Positions 55,631 to 64,000 of a stretch of 64,000 nt of DNA are shown one piece after another. Source of the DNA: Actinomortierella ambigua. Its lineage: Eukaryota > Mortierellomycota > Mortierellomycetes > Mortierellales > Mortierellaceae. The notes below the pieces were generated by a model that saw only the letters and a program-made list of their open reading frames with translations, did not search any database and had not been told where the DNA came from. The stretch lies in assembly GCA_016098155.1 (NCBI GenBank), contig JAAAJB010000063.1, positions 25,686 through 89,685 on the forward strand. The letters run 5' to 3'. The number at the start of each line of letters is the position of its first letter. Within the stretch, counting starts at the first letter, position 1. Both the position numbers and the translations under genes were made by a program.

Positions 55631-58000
55631 ATGCTTGAGGTTACCGCGAAGGACCATTGGACTACAGCGTCCGACACCAGCGACACTGAGGTTGCACAAC
55701 CTTTTTTTGCCGACCACGTCCACAACCAAATGCAACACCTGGAGAAGTTGTACGGGTGCCCACAAGTGTCATCTATACATTCAGCAGACATGGAGATTGA
55801 CAGCGTCTCACCCGCTCATCTGTATCGGGGGCAGCGCCAATTCTCTAGTGCCCATGGGATGGAGAACACCTCGCTTCCTCACGGTTTACCCACTCACTAC
55901 ACAGGGCCGACCTGGGGTGCCCACGTATCTGACACAACGCCTATGGCCACTATCTCAGGTGTCGACCAACTTTTTAGAGGACAAGATGGCAATGATAGCA
56001 CGCCCCGAACTCCCCAGGTTACCCTTATTCCTTCACTTTACAGCCCTCACCCTTATCTCTTGCAAGAAGACACGTCGGGTTGGCATGAGTCGTTTTCTTC
56101 TTCGCCTGCCTCCTCCCTTCCCCTGGCTATAACCCCGGACGACCAAACGATTTCACAGATGATCATAGCGCAGAGCTACACCGCTCTAGCCAACAATAGC
56201 GCCCAACTGTCAAACCTCCAGCTCCTCCAACAGCTCCCCTCTCCATCGTGTCTCTCAATGGCACCTACATTTCCAGCAACCTTCTTACCCTCACAGCTGA
56301 GCACGCGCGCTGCATCGGCCGGAACGACTTTGGTTCCCATGCCGTTGCTGCCACCGTCTGTTTCCTTGAGTCTCTCCTCGTTTTTGCCGTCGTCGTCTCC
56401 TGTTGCGTCGCCCAGCATGACAATCTCACATCTGGCGCCACCTTCGCCGTCAGCTTTGAATATGACCATGGCCTCAAGCCCATCGCCGTCACGTTCACCA
56501 ACGCCGTCATTCCACACACCTTCGTCGTCACCGTGCCTTCCTCATCCAGTAGTGCCTCTGCGTCCTTCCACCCCCCAAGCTGCGCGTCTATTGGCGAATT
56601 CGCACCATCCATACCTCCATGCTGCCAAGAACAGCAGCAGCGAGAGTATGTCACAGCCAGGCTCGAGGTCTACCACCCCAGTGCGTTCGAGAAGCATGCG
56701 TGATTCGACTGGCTCTAGCTTGAGCCTCCGCAGCAATAATAGCGGCAACAATAGCAGCCACGACGATCTCCCTAGCAAGAGCCATAGTGGTAGAAGCAGT
56801 CCAGCCACCGAGTACGTTTGCCCAGTCTGCCACAAGTGTTACGCCAACAACTCTACACTTCGACGCCATCTCAAGATCCATGCCTACGCTTGCTCGGCAG
56901 CATCGGCTGCCGTTGCCGCCGCCACTACCACGACCACGGGGATGATGACTCTGGGTGTCGCCCAGGAGCAATACAGCCATGCGCAGCGCCGGCATCGATC
57001 TATTTTGGTCTCCGAGGGTGACGACGACGAGTTGGAAGCCGAAGGAGATGATGGTGGTCAAGGGATGTTTTCCGCTGCTGCTGCTGCTACTGCTATTAAG
57101 GAAGAAGAAAGCGACAGCTGGGTCGCTCTGTCTGCGAGCTCTCGTCTCGCAGCTGCTTCCTCCTCGGCCAAGTCTTCGCCTCGACTGAAGCTGACCCCTC
57201 CGTCCTCATCCCATCATCTACATCATCATCATCCGTCGTCGTCGTCTCCGACCTTCCTCGCCAGTTCAGCATTCTCTTCCTCTCCTTCATCGTCGCCATC
57301 GTCTTTTGGCCTCTCGATGCCGGCGCTCGTCACGACTTCGGCCTTACTGTCGTCGTCGATCTTGCAGTACCGTCCCGGAGTGGACACCGACTACCGCAAA
57401 CCCGAGTGTGTAGGGTGCAACAAGGCATTTGCCCGTCGCGACACGGTCATCCTGCATATCAAAAACATTCGCCGCAAGTGGGAGATCCATTGGCATGCCC
57501 AGAAGATGGCCCTCTCAGCCACTGTGACGACGGATGACAATAGACGGGCGCAGTGCAACGAGGAGGACATGAAGGAAGAAGCAGTAGAGGAAGACGAGGA
57601 AGAAAGAGTGGTCGATGGGGATGAGGAACAGGAAGAGGAAGAAGAAGAGGAGGAGGAGGAGGAAGTGAACGACTCTGGCACAGACGCTCACAGACCACAA
57701 AGATCCGGTCGTCCAAAGAGCAGGAGGGATCCCAGGGAAGCGGCTCGCCTGTACTATGCTGACGGCAATGACAGTGTGTCCACGGCCCATTACACTAGCC
57801 ACAGTAGCCATCGGCGAGTCACGACGACAAAGAAGGATGCGCTGGCGCCGCCTTCGGGACGACATGGGCCCAAGTTTAGCAAGGAGGAGGAGGACGAGCT
57901 GCTGCAGGCACTGGCGGAGGTCTCACCTTGCTACCGCGAGCGTAGGGTGCGCATGTTTGGTAGCTTTGGGATGGTTGAAGAGCCGGTTCTTCAAGACTAG
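55631..58000 (+). CDS. C2H2 zinc-finger protein, probable transcription factor (intronless)
   Basis: Single exon, 789 aa. The first ~390 residues are Ser/Pro/Thr-rich with no fold. Finger 1 at ~396-418 is classical (CPVCHKCYANNSTLRRHLKI, C-x2-C-x12-H-x3-H). An Ala/Thr linker, acidic patches and a His/Ser-rich stretch follow. Finger 2 begins at ~593 (CVGCNKAFARRDTVILHIKN) and reaches its fourth ligand only after ten residues (C-x2-C-x12-H-x10-H). Then come a long Glu tract (about 57585-57665), an AT-hook-like RSGRPKSRRDPRE, and KFSKEEEDELLQALAEVSP near the end, which resembles the start of a Myb/SANT-type helix. DNA binding is inferred from the fingers; target genes unknown. It shares the unusual second finger with the gene at 60500. 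Confidence 0.82.
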   Translation: MLEVTAKDHWTTASDTSDTEVAQPFFADHVHNQMQHLEKLYGCPQVSSIHSADMEIDSVSPAHLYRGQRQFSSAHGMENTSLPHGLPTHYTGPTWGAHVSDTTPMATISGVDQLFRGQDGNDSTPRTPQVTLIPSLYSPHPYLLQEDTSGWHESFSSSPASSLPLAITPDDQTISQMIIAQSYTALANNSAQLSNLQLLQQLPSPSCLSMAPTFPATFLPSQLSTRAASAGTTLVPMPLLPPSVSLSLSSFLPSSSPVASPSMTISHLAPPSPSALNMTMASSPSPSRSPTPSFHTPSSSPCLPHPVVPLRPSTPQAARLLANSHHPYLHAAKNSSSESMSQPGSRSTTPVRSRSMRDSTGSSLSLRSNNSGNNSSHDDLPSKSHSGRSSPATEYVCPVCHKCYANNSTLRRHLKIHAYACSAASAAVAAATTTTTGMMTLGVAQEQYSHAQRRHRSILVSEGDDDELEAEGDDGGQGMFSAAAAATAIKEEESDSWVALSASSRLAAASSSAKSSPRLKLTPPSSSHHLHHHHPSSSSPTFLASSAFSSSPSSSPSSFGLSMPALVTTSALLSSSILQYRPGVDTDYRKPECVGCNKAFARRDTVILHIKNIRRKWEIHWHAQKMALSATVTTDDNRRAQCNEEDMKEEAVEEDEEERVVDGDEEQEEEEEEEEEEEVNDSGTDAHRPQRSGRPKSRRDPREAARLYYADGNDSVSTAHYTSHSSHRRVTTTKKDALAPPSGRHGPKFSKEEEDELLQALAEVSPCYRERRVRMFGSFGMVEEPVLQD

Positions 58001-59015
58001 ATGGGAGAGAGACGCTCTTTGGTGGGAAAGTGGAGGCGACTCCGTTCTTGTGTATTAGATTTATCTTAGAAGTTTTTTAAAAAAAAATTGTTACCAGATA
58101 TTATGTGGGCCACACATGAGAAGTGAGGTTATATGCCAATACTTGTCTAATCTCTATTGAGAGTCTTCAAGTCGGCCACCTTGGTTTTGGTTGTCAGCGT
58201 GCTGTCAGATGCGGCCATGTCTAACTGCCCATGGCGGAGGTAACTCAAATCACACGTTCATCCCTCCACAAATACGAAGAGTCACATCGTACGTACAAGA
58301 CCTTTTTGACAGGGCAACGCTCGAGAGAGCTTTCTAATCTGAAGTCTCTCACGCTCGCACCCTTTCGGTAAACAATCGGAAAAAGGTTGTATTGCACAAA
58401 CACAAAGCAGTGGTTGCATAAGCGTCTTTCGGTCAGTTGGCAAGGCCATATCCACACCTGAGATCTCCTTTCCGATTCGTGCTTGATTGGGTTCCTTGTC
58501 CAATCGAAGCACTGTCCTTTACTTTGAAAGTCATACGATCATGCGTTTCGATTGAATACAGTGCTTCAATCGACGCGGAAGATATCGAAAGGTCAGAAAA
58601 CCCACTTCTTCACTCCAATGTCAATCGAGTGTAGTCAAGGCCAAGCGAAGCGTCAGTCGACGATAATTCCTGGTCTTCCTCCCCAAGTCTTGTGATGATT
58701 TCGCTCTGTCGTTATGCTGAATGAACGTTTCCACATTTTTTTTAGTGTCGTGCATGGCCTTTCTAGTCAATGTTCTAGTCAATGTTCTGTCGCTCCCTCC
58801 TCTCGCTCCCTCTCGCTCTGCCTCGCTCTATCTCTCTGTCTCTCCATCTCTCTGTCTCTCTCTTTGACCGACGAAGCACAGGTGACCATCCAATAAGCCA
58901 CGCAACAACTGCTCTATCCGTGAATGGCAATAAAAGCGGCCCGATTCGTGTCCTTGTCCTCTCAGATTTCCAAGGCATACATGCTCTATTCTCTTCTCCA
59001 CAACCCCCTACACTA

Positions 59016-59255
59016 ATGACATTGCCGATTGCTAATGGACTCCTTTTTATACTCTTATGCGGAAGAACAGTTGGGGAAATGCAGGATGTCAGCTGCCCTG
59101 CGTCGACTTCATTAATGCAACCGATGCCGAGTGATGACAGCGATGCCTTAGCAGACCACTGTAAAGACATCAGCAACCCACAATGCCGATCCTCGGTGAA
59201 TTGCTCTTCGCCCCTCCTACCCCACCCTTTTCTTTCTTTTGCAAGTGAAAATTGA
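59016..59255 (+). CDS. Candidate small secreted cysteine-containing peptide (low confidence)
   Basis: A 79-aa single-exon ORF. It starts MTLPIANGLLFILLCGRTVG, which reads as a short signal peptide, then EMQDVSCPASTSLMQPMPSD, with four cysteines in the mature part (SCP, HCK, QCR, NCS). No family recognised. The ORF extends open upstream in the same frame to 58782 through a (CT)n repeat, and minus-strand ORFs overlap, so chance is a real possibility. Confidence 0.22.
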   Translation: MTLPIANGLLFILLCGRTVGEMQDVSCPASTSLMQPMPSDDSDALADHCKDISNPQCRSSVNCSSPLLPHPFLSFASEN

Positions 59256-60243
59256 TTCGTTCTTGGCAGGAATGATACGTTTTGGTGAATTCAGGCGCAG
59301 TTTCGAGACAAAAAAAAAGGCACCATCTTTGTGCGGTAAAGGTGTTATGCATCAAAACGACAAACCCAATCAGCAAACTTTCAGCCATAGCAGCATCAGC
59401 AACGGAGCGCCCTTGGAGATGAGGGGTGGGAGAGTAAGAATGGAGAGTGGCAATGGGTCTGGAAAGCAATAGAGATGGCCACCACACTTGTTTTCTGGAT
59501 TTCAAAGATGCTGCCCCATCGAACGGTAAGTTCGAACAATTTTAGTATGGCAGGCGCTTGGACCTCTCGCTATCTACTTTGCCTCACATTTTGGTTATGG
59601 GAACGTCTGCCATAAAAGGCAAGTACTCAGGGGTGTACTAGCATTTGCACGTTGTTTGTGCAGCCAAGACATCGTCATTCGAAGGAATAAAAGTGTGTCG
59701 GTCGTTACTCGTCACCCCTTTCATTGAGGATGCGAGGGCGTCCCCCCAGCCCTGCATGTGCGACCGAACATTGAAAAAAAAACACACACACACACAACAG
59801 GGAAACATTTCTTGCCGATTAAAGTAGGGCCGGCCTCCCCCTTCTGCTCCTCCTCGTAAGACTGGCACTGAGGGTATCACTATGACCAGAGAGCTGAGGC
59901 ATGAAGACGAGGCGGAGAAAGCATACTCCATTTTACATGCTTGGGGTTGCTCCTTTCCTTTCATGCTCAACAAGTATGTAGAGAATTAACGATTGTTGGT
60001 TTGCAGTCAGTCGAGCACAACAGGGAGCTGTAGTAAACAAACACATTTTCTTTCGGCAGAAAAACTTGTTATGTGTCGTGGTGGGTTGTACAACAGCCAA
60101 TTGGAATTCGGTACAGTCGTTTTCACATACTCGACATGCATCCTTTGTTGGTCACTCCTCCATGTCTCGTCGCCTGTTAGGCCTATTCTGGCCAAGTGAC
60201 TAAACAGAGGAAAGGAAGCCCATTCGACATTCGGCCGTCCATG

Positions 60244-60250
60244 TATATAA
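60244..60250 (+). promoter_or_regulatory. TATA box (TATATAA) upstream of the zinc-finger gene at 60500
   Basis: TGTATATAAACTC about 250 bp before the ATG, followed by a long C/T-rich leader. Implies a transcription start near 60280 and a ~220-nt 5' UTR. Confidence 0.6.
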
Positions 60251-60499
60251 ACTCGAATGCTCTTTCCCCACTCTCCTCTTTCTCACATACCCTCCAACGC
60301 ACCATCCTCGACCTTCACTTGCTTCCACTCCCCTATCACCAAGACCTTTCAATACTCCCACTTCTCTTGCATCCTCACTTCGTTCTTTCACTATACACAC
60401 CTATCCACACTTCCTCGTGTCACTACTTTCTCTGCCTCTGTGCTACCGAGACCACCTTCGCTTCGCCTCTACCCTCTTTCGCTCAGGCCTTCTTGAAGC

Positions 60500-61899
60500 A
60501 TGGACCAAAGAACTTCTTTCGACTCTGAAAGCCTCCCTGATCTACGCCTTTTCCAGCTGATTGCCGCAAAGACCCGAGCTTTCTTGGATTCTCTTGACAA
60601 GAGCATGTCGGATTCCGACCTTCCGGTCGAGTCTCATGGTGCCCTGGCTCCCATGGCCAACTGGTACGAGCAATTGGTTGCCGACGGTGTTCCTGTACAG
60701 CAAATCTTTCAAGAAAACCCCTTCCAGCCCCGCGACTTACTGCACACGACAGATGCAGTAGGTTCTGTTTCGCCTGACTGCCTTGATTACGGTGTGATGC
60801 AAACCCAGGTGTTACCAATGGCCCTGCAAGTCACACAGCTTGCGATGAGCGATAGTCCCTTAATTGGTGCGACCAGTGCGACCTTGACCACTGCACCCTA
60901 CTCTCCGCTCTTCTCCACAGGCCCTTCAGACCCCACCGTGACCTCGGCTTCTGGTCAGAATTTATCATATGGCACCTCTATGCTATCCCATATCGAGCAA
61001 CAGAGTCCTTCTGAGATCGTGTACAACATGTCAGTCAATACCGAGTCATATCCAGCATACTCGTCGTTTGATCCTTCATACTCTGGTCACTGTATGGAGG
61101 ATAGGCCGACCCCGCTTCATACCCAGCTCTACCCACCGCAGCTGTGCACCCCTCAGTCCGAACCCATGGCCTCTCCTTTGTTCGCTCCTGAGGATGCCCA
61201 TCTCCCTTTTCGGCCATCGCCTTCATACTCGCCGGCTCCGGATGCCCGACTTCCCTCTCCTCCAAAGTCTGTGAGCGGTTGCGAGTCCGACCTGTACATG
61301 GATACGGATGAAGAAGAAGAGGAGAGGCGCATCAAACCTCGGCGTCGCAACCGCGCGAGGAAGCCTACCAAGTCCAAGGGAGAGAGGCAAACCACTCCAG
61401 TGAAGCTGTTGGTAAGTCACATTTCATTGCTCTGTTGCAGGCCCAGGTGTACAAATGGCTGACTAGAATACATGCAGTACCAACAGACTAATAGATTTTC
61501 ATTACACCTCGTCTCCCCCCTCACCCTTGTGCCATGGATGAAAAATAGTGCTCCTATCCTGAATGTTCCGCCACTTGCGCTAGCCAGCCATCGCTTGCAC
61601 GACATGAAGCCACACACGAATGGAAGGGCCTGTACCCTCCCCTTCGGTGCGAGGCTTGCAACAGCACCTTGAGCAATGAGTATTCGGTCCAAAGACACAT
61701 CAATCGCTCCAAGCTGGACTCTCTATGCCATATGATGCGCGTCTACAGCTTTATGAAGTCGAAAACCGAGCCCAAGAAGACGGTGCGCTTCTTCCCCAAG
61801 AGACCTCATGGGAAGAAGACGGCCGTTGTCGACTTGCACCTAATCCGTGCAAAGTTTGGGCTACTCGAATCCCTGCAACTCAAAGAGCAGCAATCATAG
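60500..61899 (+). CDS. Two-finger C2H2 protein, probable transcription factor
   Basis: Exons 60500-61411 and 61549-61899; 420 aa. The intron (GTAAGT ... AATAG) is phase 0 and falls just before the fingers. The N-terminal 270 residues are Ser/Pro/Thr-rich and look like an activation region (SPSYSPAPDARLPSPP). An acidic patch (DTDEEEEE) is followed by a basic run (RRIKPRRRNRARKPTKSKGE), a plausible NLS. Finger 1: CSYPECSATCASQPSLARHE then ATH (C-x4-C-x12-H-x3-H). Finger 2, ten residues later: CEACNSTLSNEYSVQRHINR to a His in LCH (C-x2-C-x12-H-x10-H). The spacing of finger 2 equals that of the neighbour at 55631. The C-terminus is Lys-rich (MKSKTEPKKTVRFFPKRP). Regulator role inferred; no ortholog name assigned. 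Confidence 0.82.
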
Positions 61900-62084
61900 A
61901 ACACATTGGCCCACATAGAGGTATTCCCTCACTTGACCCTGCACGTTTTCGATGTATTCTTTCTTCTTCCTACCCACTCTCTTTCTCCCCCTTCTTCTCT
62001 TCCTCACTCCCTCTCTATACAATGCCATTATTGTACCTATACTTGTACTTCATACCTATAGTTTTTGTCCATACCACTCGTTGA

Positions 62085-62090
62085 AATAAA
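62085..62090 (+). terminator. Candidate poly(A) signal AATAAA for the gene ending at 61899
   Basis: AATAAA about 190 bp after the stop codon, after a C/T-rich stretch. Confidence 0.5.
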
Positions 62091-62335
62091 TGTCTATGAG
62101 GTCCATTCCTAATATATAAGAGGAAGGAGTGTGGAAATGGTATGTGCATTGGTGACTTCGTTCGCGAGAGGTACCGCTAAAGAATTTTAGGATTGTGTGG
62201 CATCCTACGGCTTGCATGGGATTGTCTTGGTATCCTCAATTTGGTCCACCACGAAGCCTTGGTCTGCGGACAATCCACGAAAGGTTGGCCACTGTGGGCC
62301 CATGCGTGGTACCTGCTACTGAGGCAACCGAGGCG

Positions 62336-62345
62336 TTTATATAGC
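62336..62345 (+). promoter_or_regulatory. TATA box (TTTATATAGC) upstream of the gene at 62457
   Basis: TTTATATAG about 115 bp before the ATG; the third TATA-containing promoter in the right-end cluster. Confidence 0.5.
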
Positions 62346-62456
62346 ATCAAGAGAGAAATCTACCTTATTCAACTCTTGCCCATTACCTACCACGCTTCCC
62401 AAGAAAAACTAGTCAATACTCTTCCTCGCACATATCTCGGATTTTTGGTTTCTACG

Positions 62457-64000
62457 ATGGACGAAAACAATTCAAATGACGAGCAACCACCGCAGCCTCC
62501 TGAAGACATGGAAGACATCGAGCATTTCTCTTTCGATTTTCTTGACGGTCTGTGGAGCATTTCGGACACTACAACACTCGGCCCTCAACTTGAGCCACCT
62601 GTTGATACGTTGCACTCAATAGCAGGATCTATTGGAAACAACTGGAGTTCTTTGCACAACACGTCCCTTACATTCCAGTCCCCAGCACCCTTTGAGGAAG
62701 GCTTTGAATTTGAGCATTTTTTCTCTTTCTCCCCTCCTACATACATGGATTCTCAGCCATCGCAAGGCCCCGCTCAGTCGATTCCGAGGGAGATGGCGCA
62801 TTCATTCACCAGCACAGGGTCTTTGGATGAACCATCTTTCACCTACCCACTCTTGCAAGAGCCATTTCAGTCGATGTCTAATGAACTTTCACCCGATCCG
62901 TCTCTTTCATTTGAAGCCTGTATTATTTCATCCCCATCGCCGCCTCCTGTTCAAACTTCTTCATTAACCTCCGCACTACAACAGCTACCCGAACACCCTC
63001 AATCTCTGCCCACCCCACTGCCCCTCCCTCACGAGCCCTCTCCTCAAGTCACTGACGCAAAGGAGTCGACACAAAACGACAACGATCTGCCGCCCTCGCC
63101 CGCAAACAGTCATCCTGAGCCGATTTCAGACTACCTCGACGAAACAGAAGACGACGAAATGAGCGACGCTGACTCTGACTATAGCACCAGTAGCGAGAGT
63201 AGCGATGCTAGCAGCATCATCTATCTCGGAACCAAGAAGGGCAACCGTATCATACATGGACCTATGCTGGACGAGGCCAACAACAATCTTGAGCCAAATG
63301 GGGTTTCCAAAACCCCTCCATTCGGCACGCTTCCTGAAGACCAGTTGGATTACTCGCTTACTCCTCGCCCAGTGATGGTCAATGATTCGTGCCGATGCCA
63401 ATGTCATTCAAAGTGTGGGCCTCCTTCTCTACCACGGCAAGATCCTGTCAAAGAAGAGCCGTCTCGTTCTCGTGCTCGCTCTTTGCGCCCATTGCCATCT
63501 CGGCGCACACCAACATCACAGTCATCACAGCCTTCGCCACCAATTCAGTCACAGAGTGCCTCGAAATCGTCGTCCAAGGCCCCATCATTCTTCTCGCCTG
63601 CCTTCGTCGCCCAGAGCCCGGGCCTGGTTTACAGCGGTTCTCGAAAGGCACATCGTCGACGCTTGTTGCAATTCCCTTACGCGCCAGCCTCTGAGCGGTT
63701 GGCATGGCAAGATCCCTTTGTCGAATACAACATTTCGGCAGTTCCCGCCAAAAAGACCAGTCGTACCGCCACTGCCTCCAAATCCTCCTCCTCTGCCGCT
63801 GCATCATCTTCTGCCGCTGCATCCTCCTCTTTCGCCGCTGCATCCTCCTCTTCTGCGGCTGCATCCTCTTCTTCTGCCGCTTCATCCTCCTCTTCTGCCG
63901 CTGCATCCTCCTCTTCTGCCGCTTCATCCTCCTCTTCTGCCGCTGCATCCTCCTCTTCTGCCGCTGCATCCTCCTCTTCTGCCGCTGCATCCTCCTCTTC
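62457..64000 (+). CDS. Disordered acidic Ser-rich protein, 3' truncated by window edge; possible regulator
   Basis: Open from ATG 62457 to the window end (514 codons, no stop, no clear intron). Starts MDENNSNDEQPPQPPEDMED, then Pro/Ser/Phe-rich sequence, a strongly acidic stretch (DETEDDEMSDADSDYSTSSE), a short Cys/His cluster (CRCQCHSKCG) near residue 314, a conserved-looking basic patch (SRKAHRRRLLQFPYAPASER) near 400, and from ~440 a tandem Ser/Ala repeat. General layout (disordered acidic N-terminus, TATA promoter, position) resembles the two zinc-finger genes to its left, so a DNA-binding domain may lie beyond the edge; this is inference. Start chosen as the first ATG after the TATA box. 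I recognise no family. Confidence 0.65.
   Translation, partial: MDENNSNDEQPPQPPEDMEDIEHFSFDFLDGLWSISDTTTLGPQLEPPVDTLHSIAGSIGNNWSSLHNTSLTFQSPAPFEEGFEFEHFFSFSPPTYMDSQPSQGPAQSIPREMAHSFTSTGSLDEPSFTYPLLQEPFQSMSNELSPDPSLSFEACIISSPSPPPVQTSSLTSALQQLPEHPQSLPTPLPLPHEPSPQVTDAKESTQNDNDLPPSPANSHPEPISDYLDETEDDEMSDADSDYSTSSESSDASSIIYLGTKKGNRIIHGPMLDEANNNLEPNGVSKTPPFGTLPEDQLDYSLTPRPVMVNDSCRCQCHSKCGPPSLPRQDPVKEEPSRSRARSLRPLPSRRTPTSQSSQPSPPIQSQSASKSSSKAPSFFSPAFVAQSPGLVYSGSRKAHRRRLLQFPYAPASERLAWQDPFVEYNISAVPAKKTSRTATASKSSSSAAASSSAAASSSFAAASSSSAAASSSSAASSSSSAAASSSSAASSSSSAAASSSSAAASSSSAAASSS
63780..64000 (+). repeat. 21-bp coding minisatellite (Ser4-Ala3 units)
   Basis: About ten tandem units of GCATCCTCCTCTTCTGCCGC+T (21 bp), with one 18-bp unit and some units starting TCA instead of GCA. 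Encodes (A/S)SSSSAA repeats and runs off the window edge. The minus strand is also open (Met-Gln-Arg-Gln-Lys-Arg-Arg units), which is a composition shadow. Confidence 0.92.

Larger units (their letters stand above)
58001..60499. other. 2.5 kb gap with a possible small secreted-peptide ORF
   Basis: Mixed-composition DNA between two zinc-finger genes. It contains a (CT)n run (58800-58865), a (CA)n run (59782-59796) and a candidate 79-codon ORF at 59016-59255, listed separately. C/T-rich DNA from 60260 and a TATA box at 60244 belong to the next gene. No tRNA-like or repeat-element structure recognised. Confidence 0.5.
61900..62456. promoter_or_regulatory. Intergenic region between two regulator-type genes
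   Basis: 557 bp: a 3' UTR with AATAAA at 62085-62090, then the promoter of the next gene with a TATA box at 62336. No gene seen. Confidence 0.55.

Noticed and set aside
56176..57061. Several 100-130 codon minus-strand ORFs across the zinc-finger gene
   Set aside because: Antisense shadows of Ser/Pro/Thr-rich codons; the plus strand has the fingers and a full-length frame.
59638..59973. 111-codon minus-strand ORF
   Set aside because: Includes the translated (CA)n repeat and a poly-A tract (Cys/Phe/Val run); no signal or domain.

Overview
The window is eukaryotic nuclear DNA, almost certainly from an early-diverging fungus. The genes carry many short GT-AG introns, there is no operon structure, intergenic DNA is full of pyrimidine tracts and microsatellites, and the proteins have long Gln-, Ser-, Ala- and Asn-rich disordered stretches. 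Fungal genes (MOB2 of the RAM/MOR type, P5A ATPase Spf1, an Mkk/Ste7-class MAPKK) sit beside genes that look unusually animal-like for a fungus: a PHF14-type PHD protein, an NDUFAF4-like complex I assembly factor, WDR83/MORG1, and an XMAP215 with the full animal-type C-terminus. That mix fits Mucoromycota sensu lato, most likely Mortierellomycotina. The lineage is inference; no search was run.

Layout. 1-4935 (+): three tightly packed head-to-tail genes, the 3' part of PEX14, protein phosphatase 1 inhibitor-2, and WDR83. 4936-7308: intergenic or leader DNA with exon-like segments on the minus strand. 7309-12840 (+): a PHF14-like chromatin reader. 13503-21167 (-): XMAP215 microtubule polymerase, convergent with it. 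21650-24887 (-): Elongator subunit ELP2, divergent from MOB2 (25673-27076, +). MOB2 converges on tubulin cofactor A (27339-28039, -). 28418-29543 (-): a secreted-type single-pass membrane protein of unknown function. 30924-32265 (-): arginase. 33001-37237 (-): a RhoGEF, divergent from a MAP kinase kinase (38539-40576, +). The kinase gene converges on a Maf-type nucleotide pyrophosphatase (40896-41820, -), which is divergent from the P5A ATPase (42422-46539, +). NDUFAF4-like follows at 46714-47874 (+). A 3.2 kb C/T-rich gap leads into a C2HC+PHD protein (51116-54627, +). The right end holds three regulator-type genes (55631-58000, 60500-61899, 62457 to the edge), each with its own TATA box.

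Most genes are housekeeping: peroxisome import, PP1 control, microtubule growth and tubulin folding, tRNA modification, polarity signalling, arginine catabolism, ER P5A transport, and respiratory complex I assembly. The regions most worth a second look are the remodelled XMAP215, the RhoGEF whose PH domain is interrupted by a large Ser-rich insert and which lies head-to-head with a cell-wall-type MAPKK, the two zinc-finger genes that share a non-canonical H-x10-H second finger, the orphan eight-cysteine surface protein, and several exon-like segments no gene model explains. I saw no CRISPR array, transposon, tRNA, rRNA or secondary-metabolite cluster. Exon boundaries were deduced by eye from splice signals and reading-frame phase; unless stated otherwise, every junction keeps the frame.
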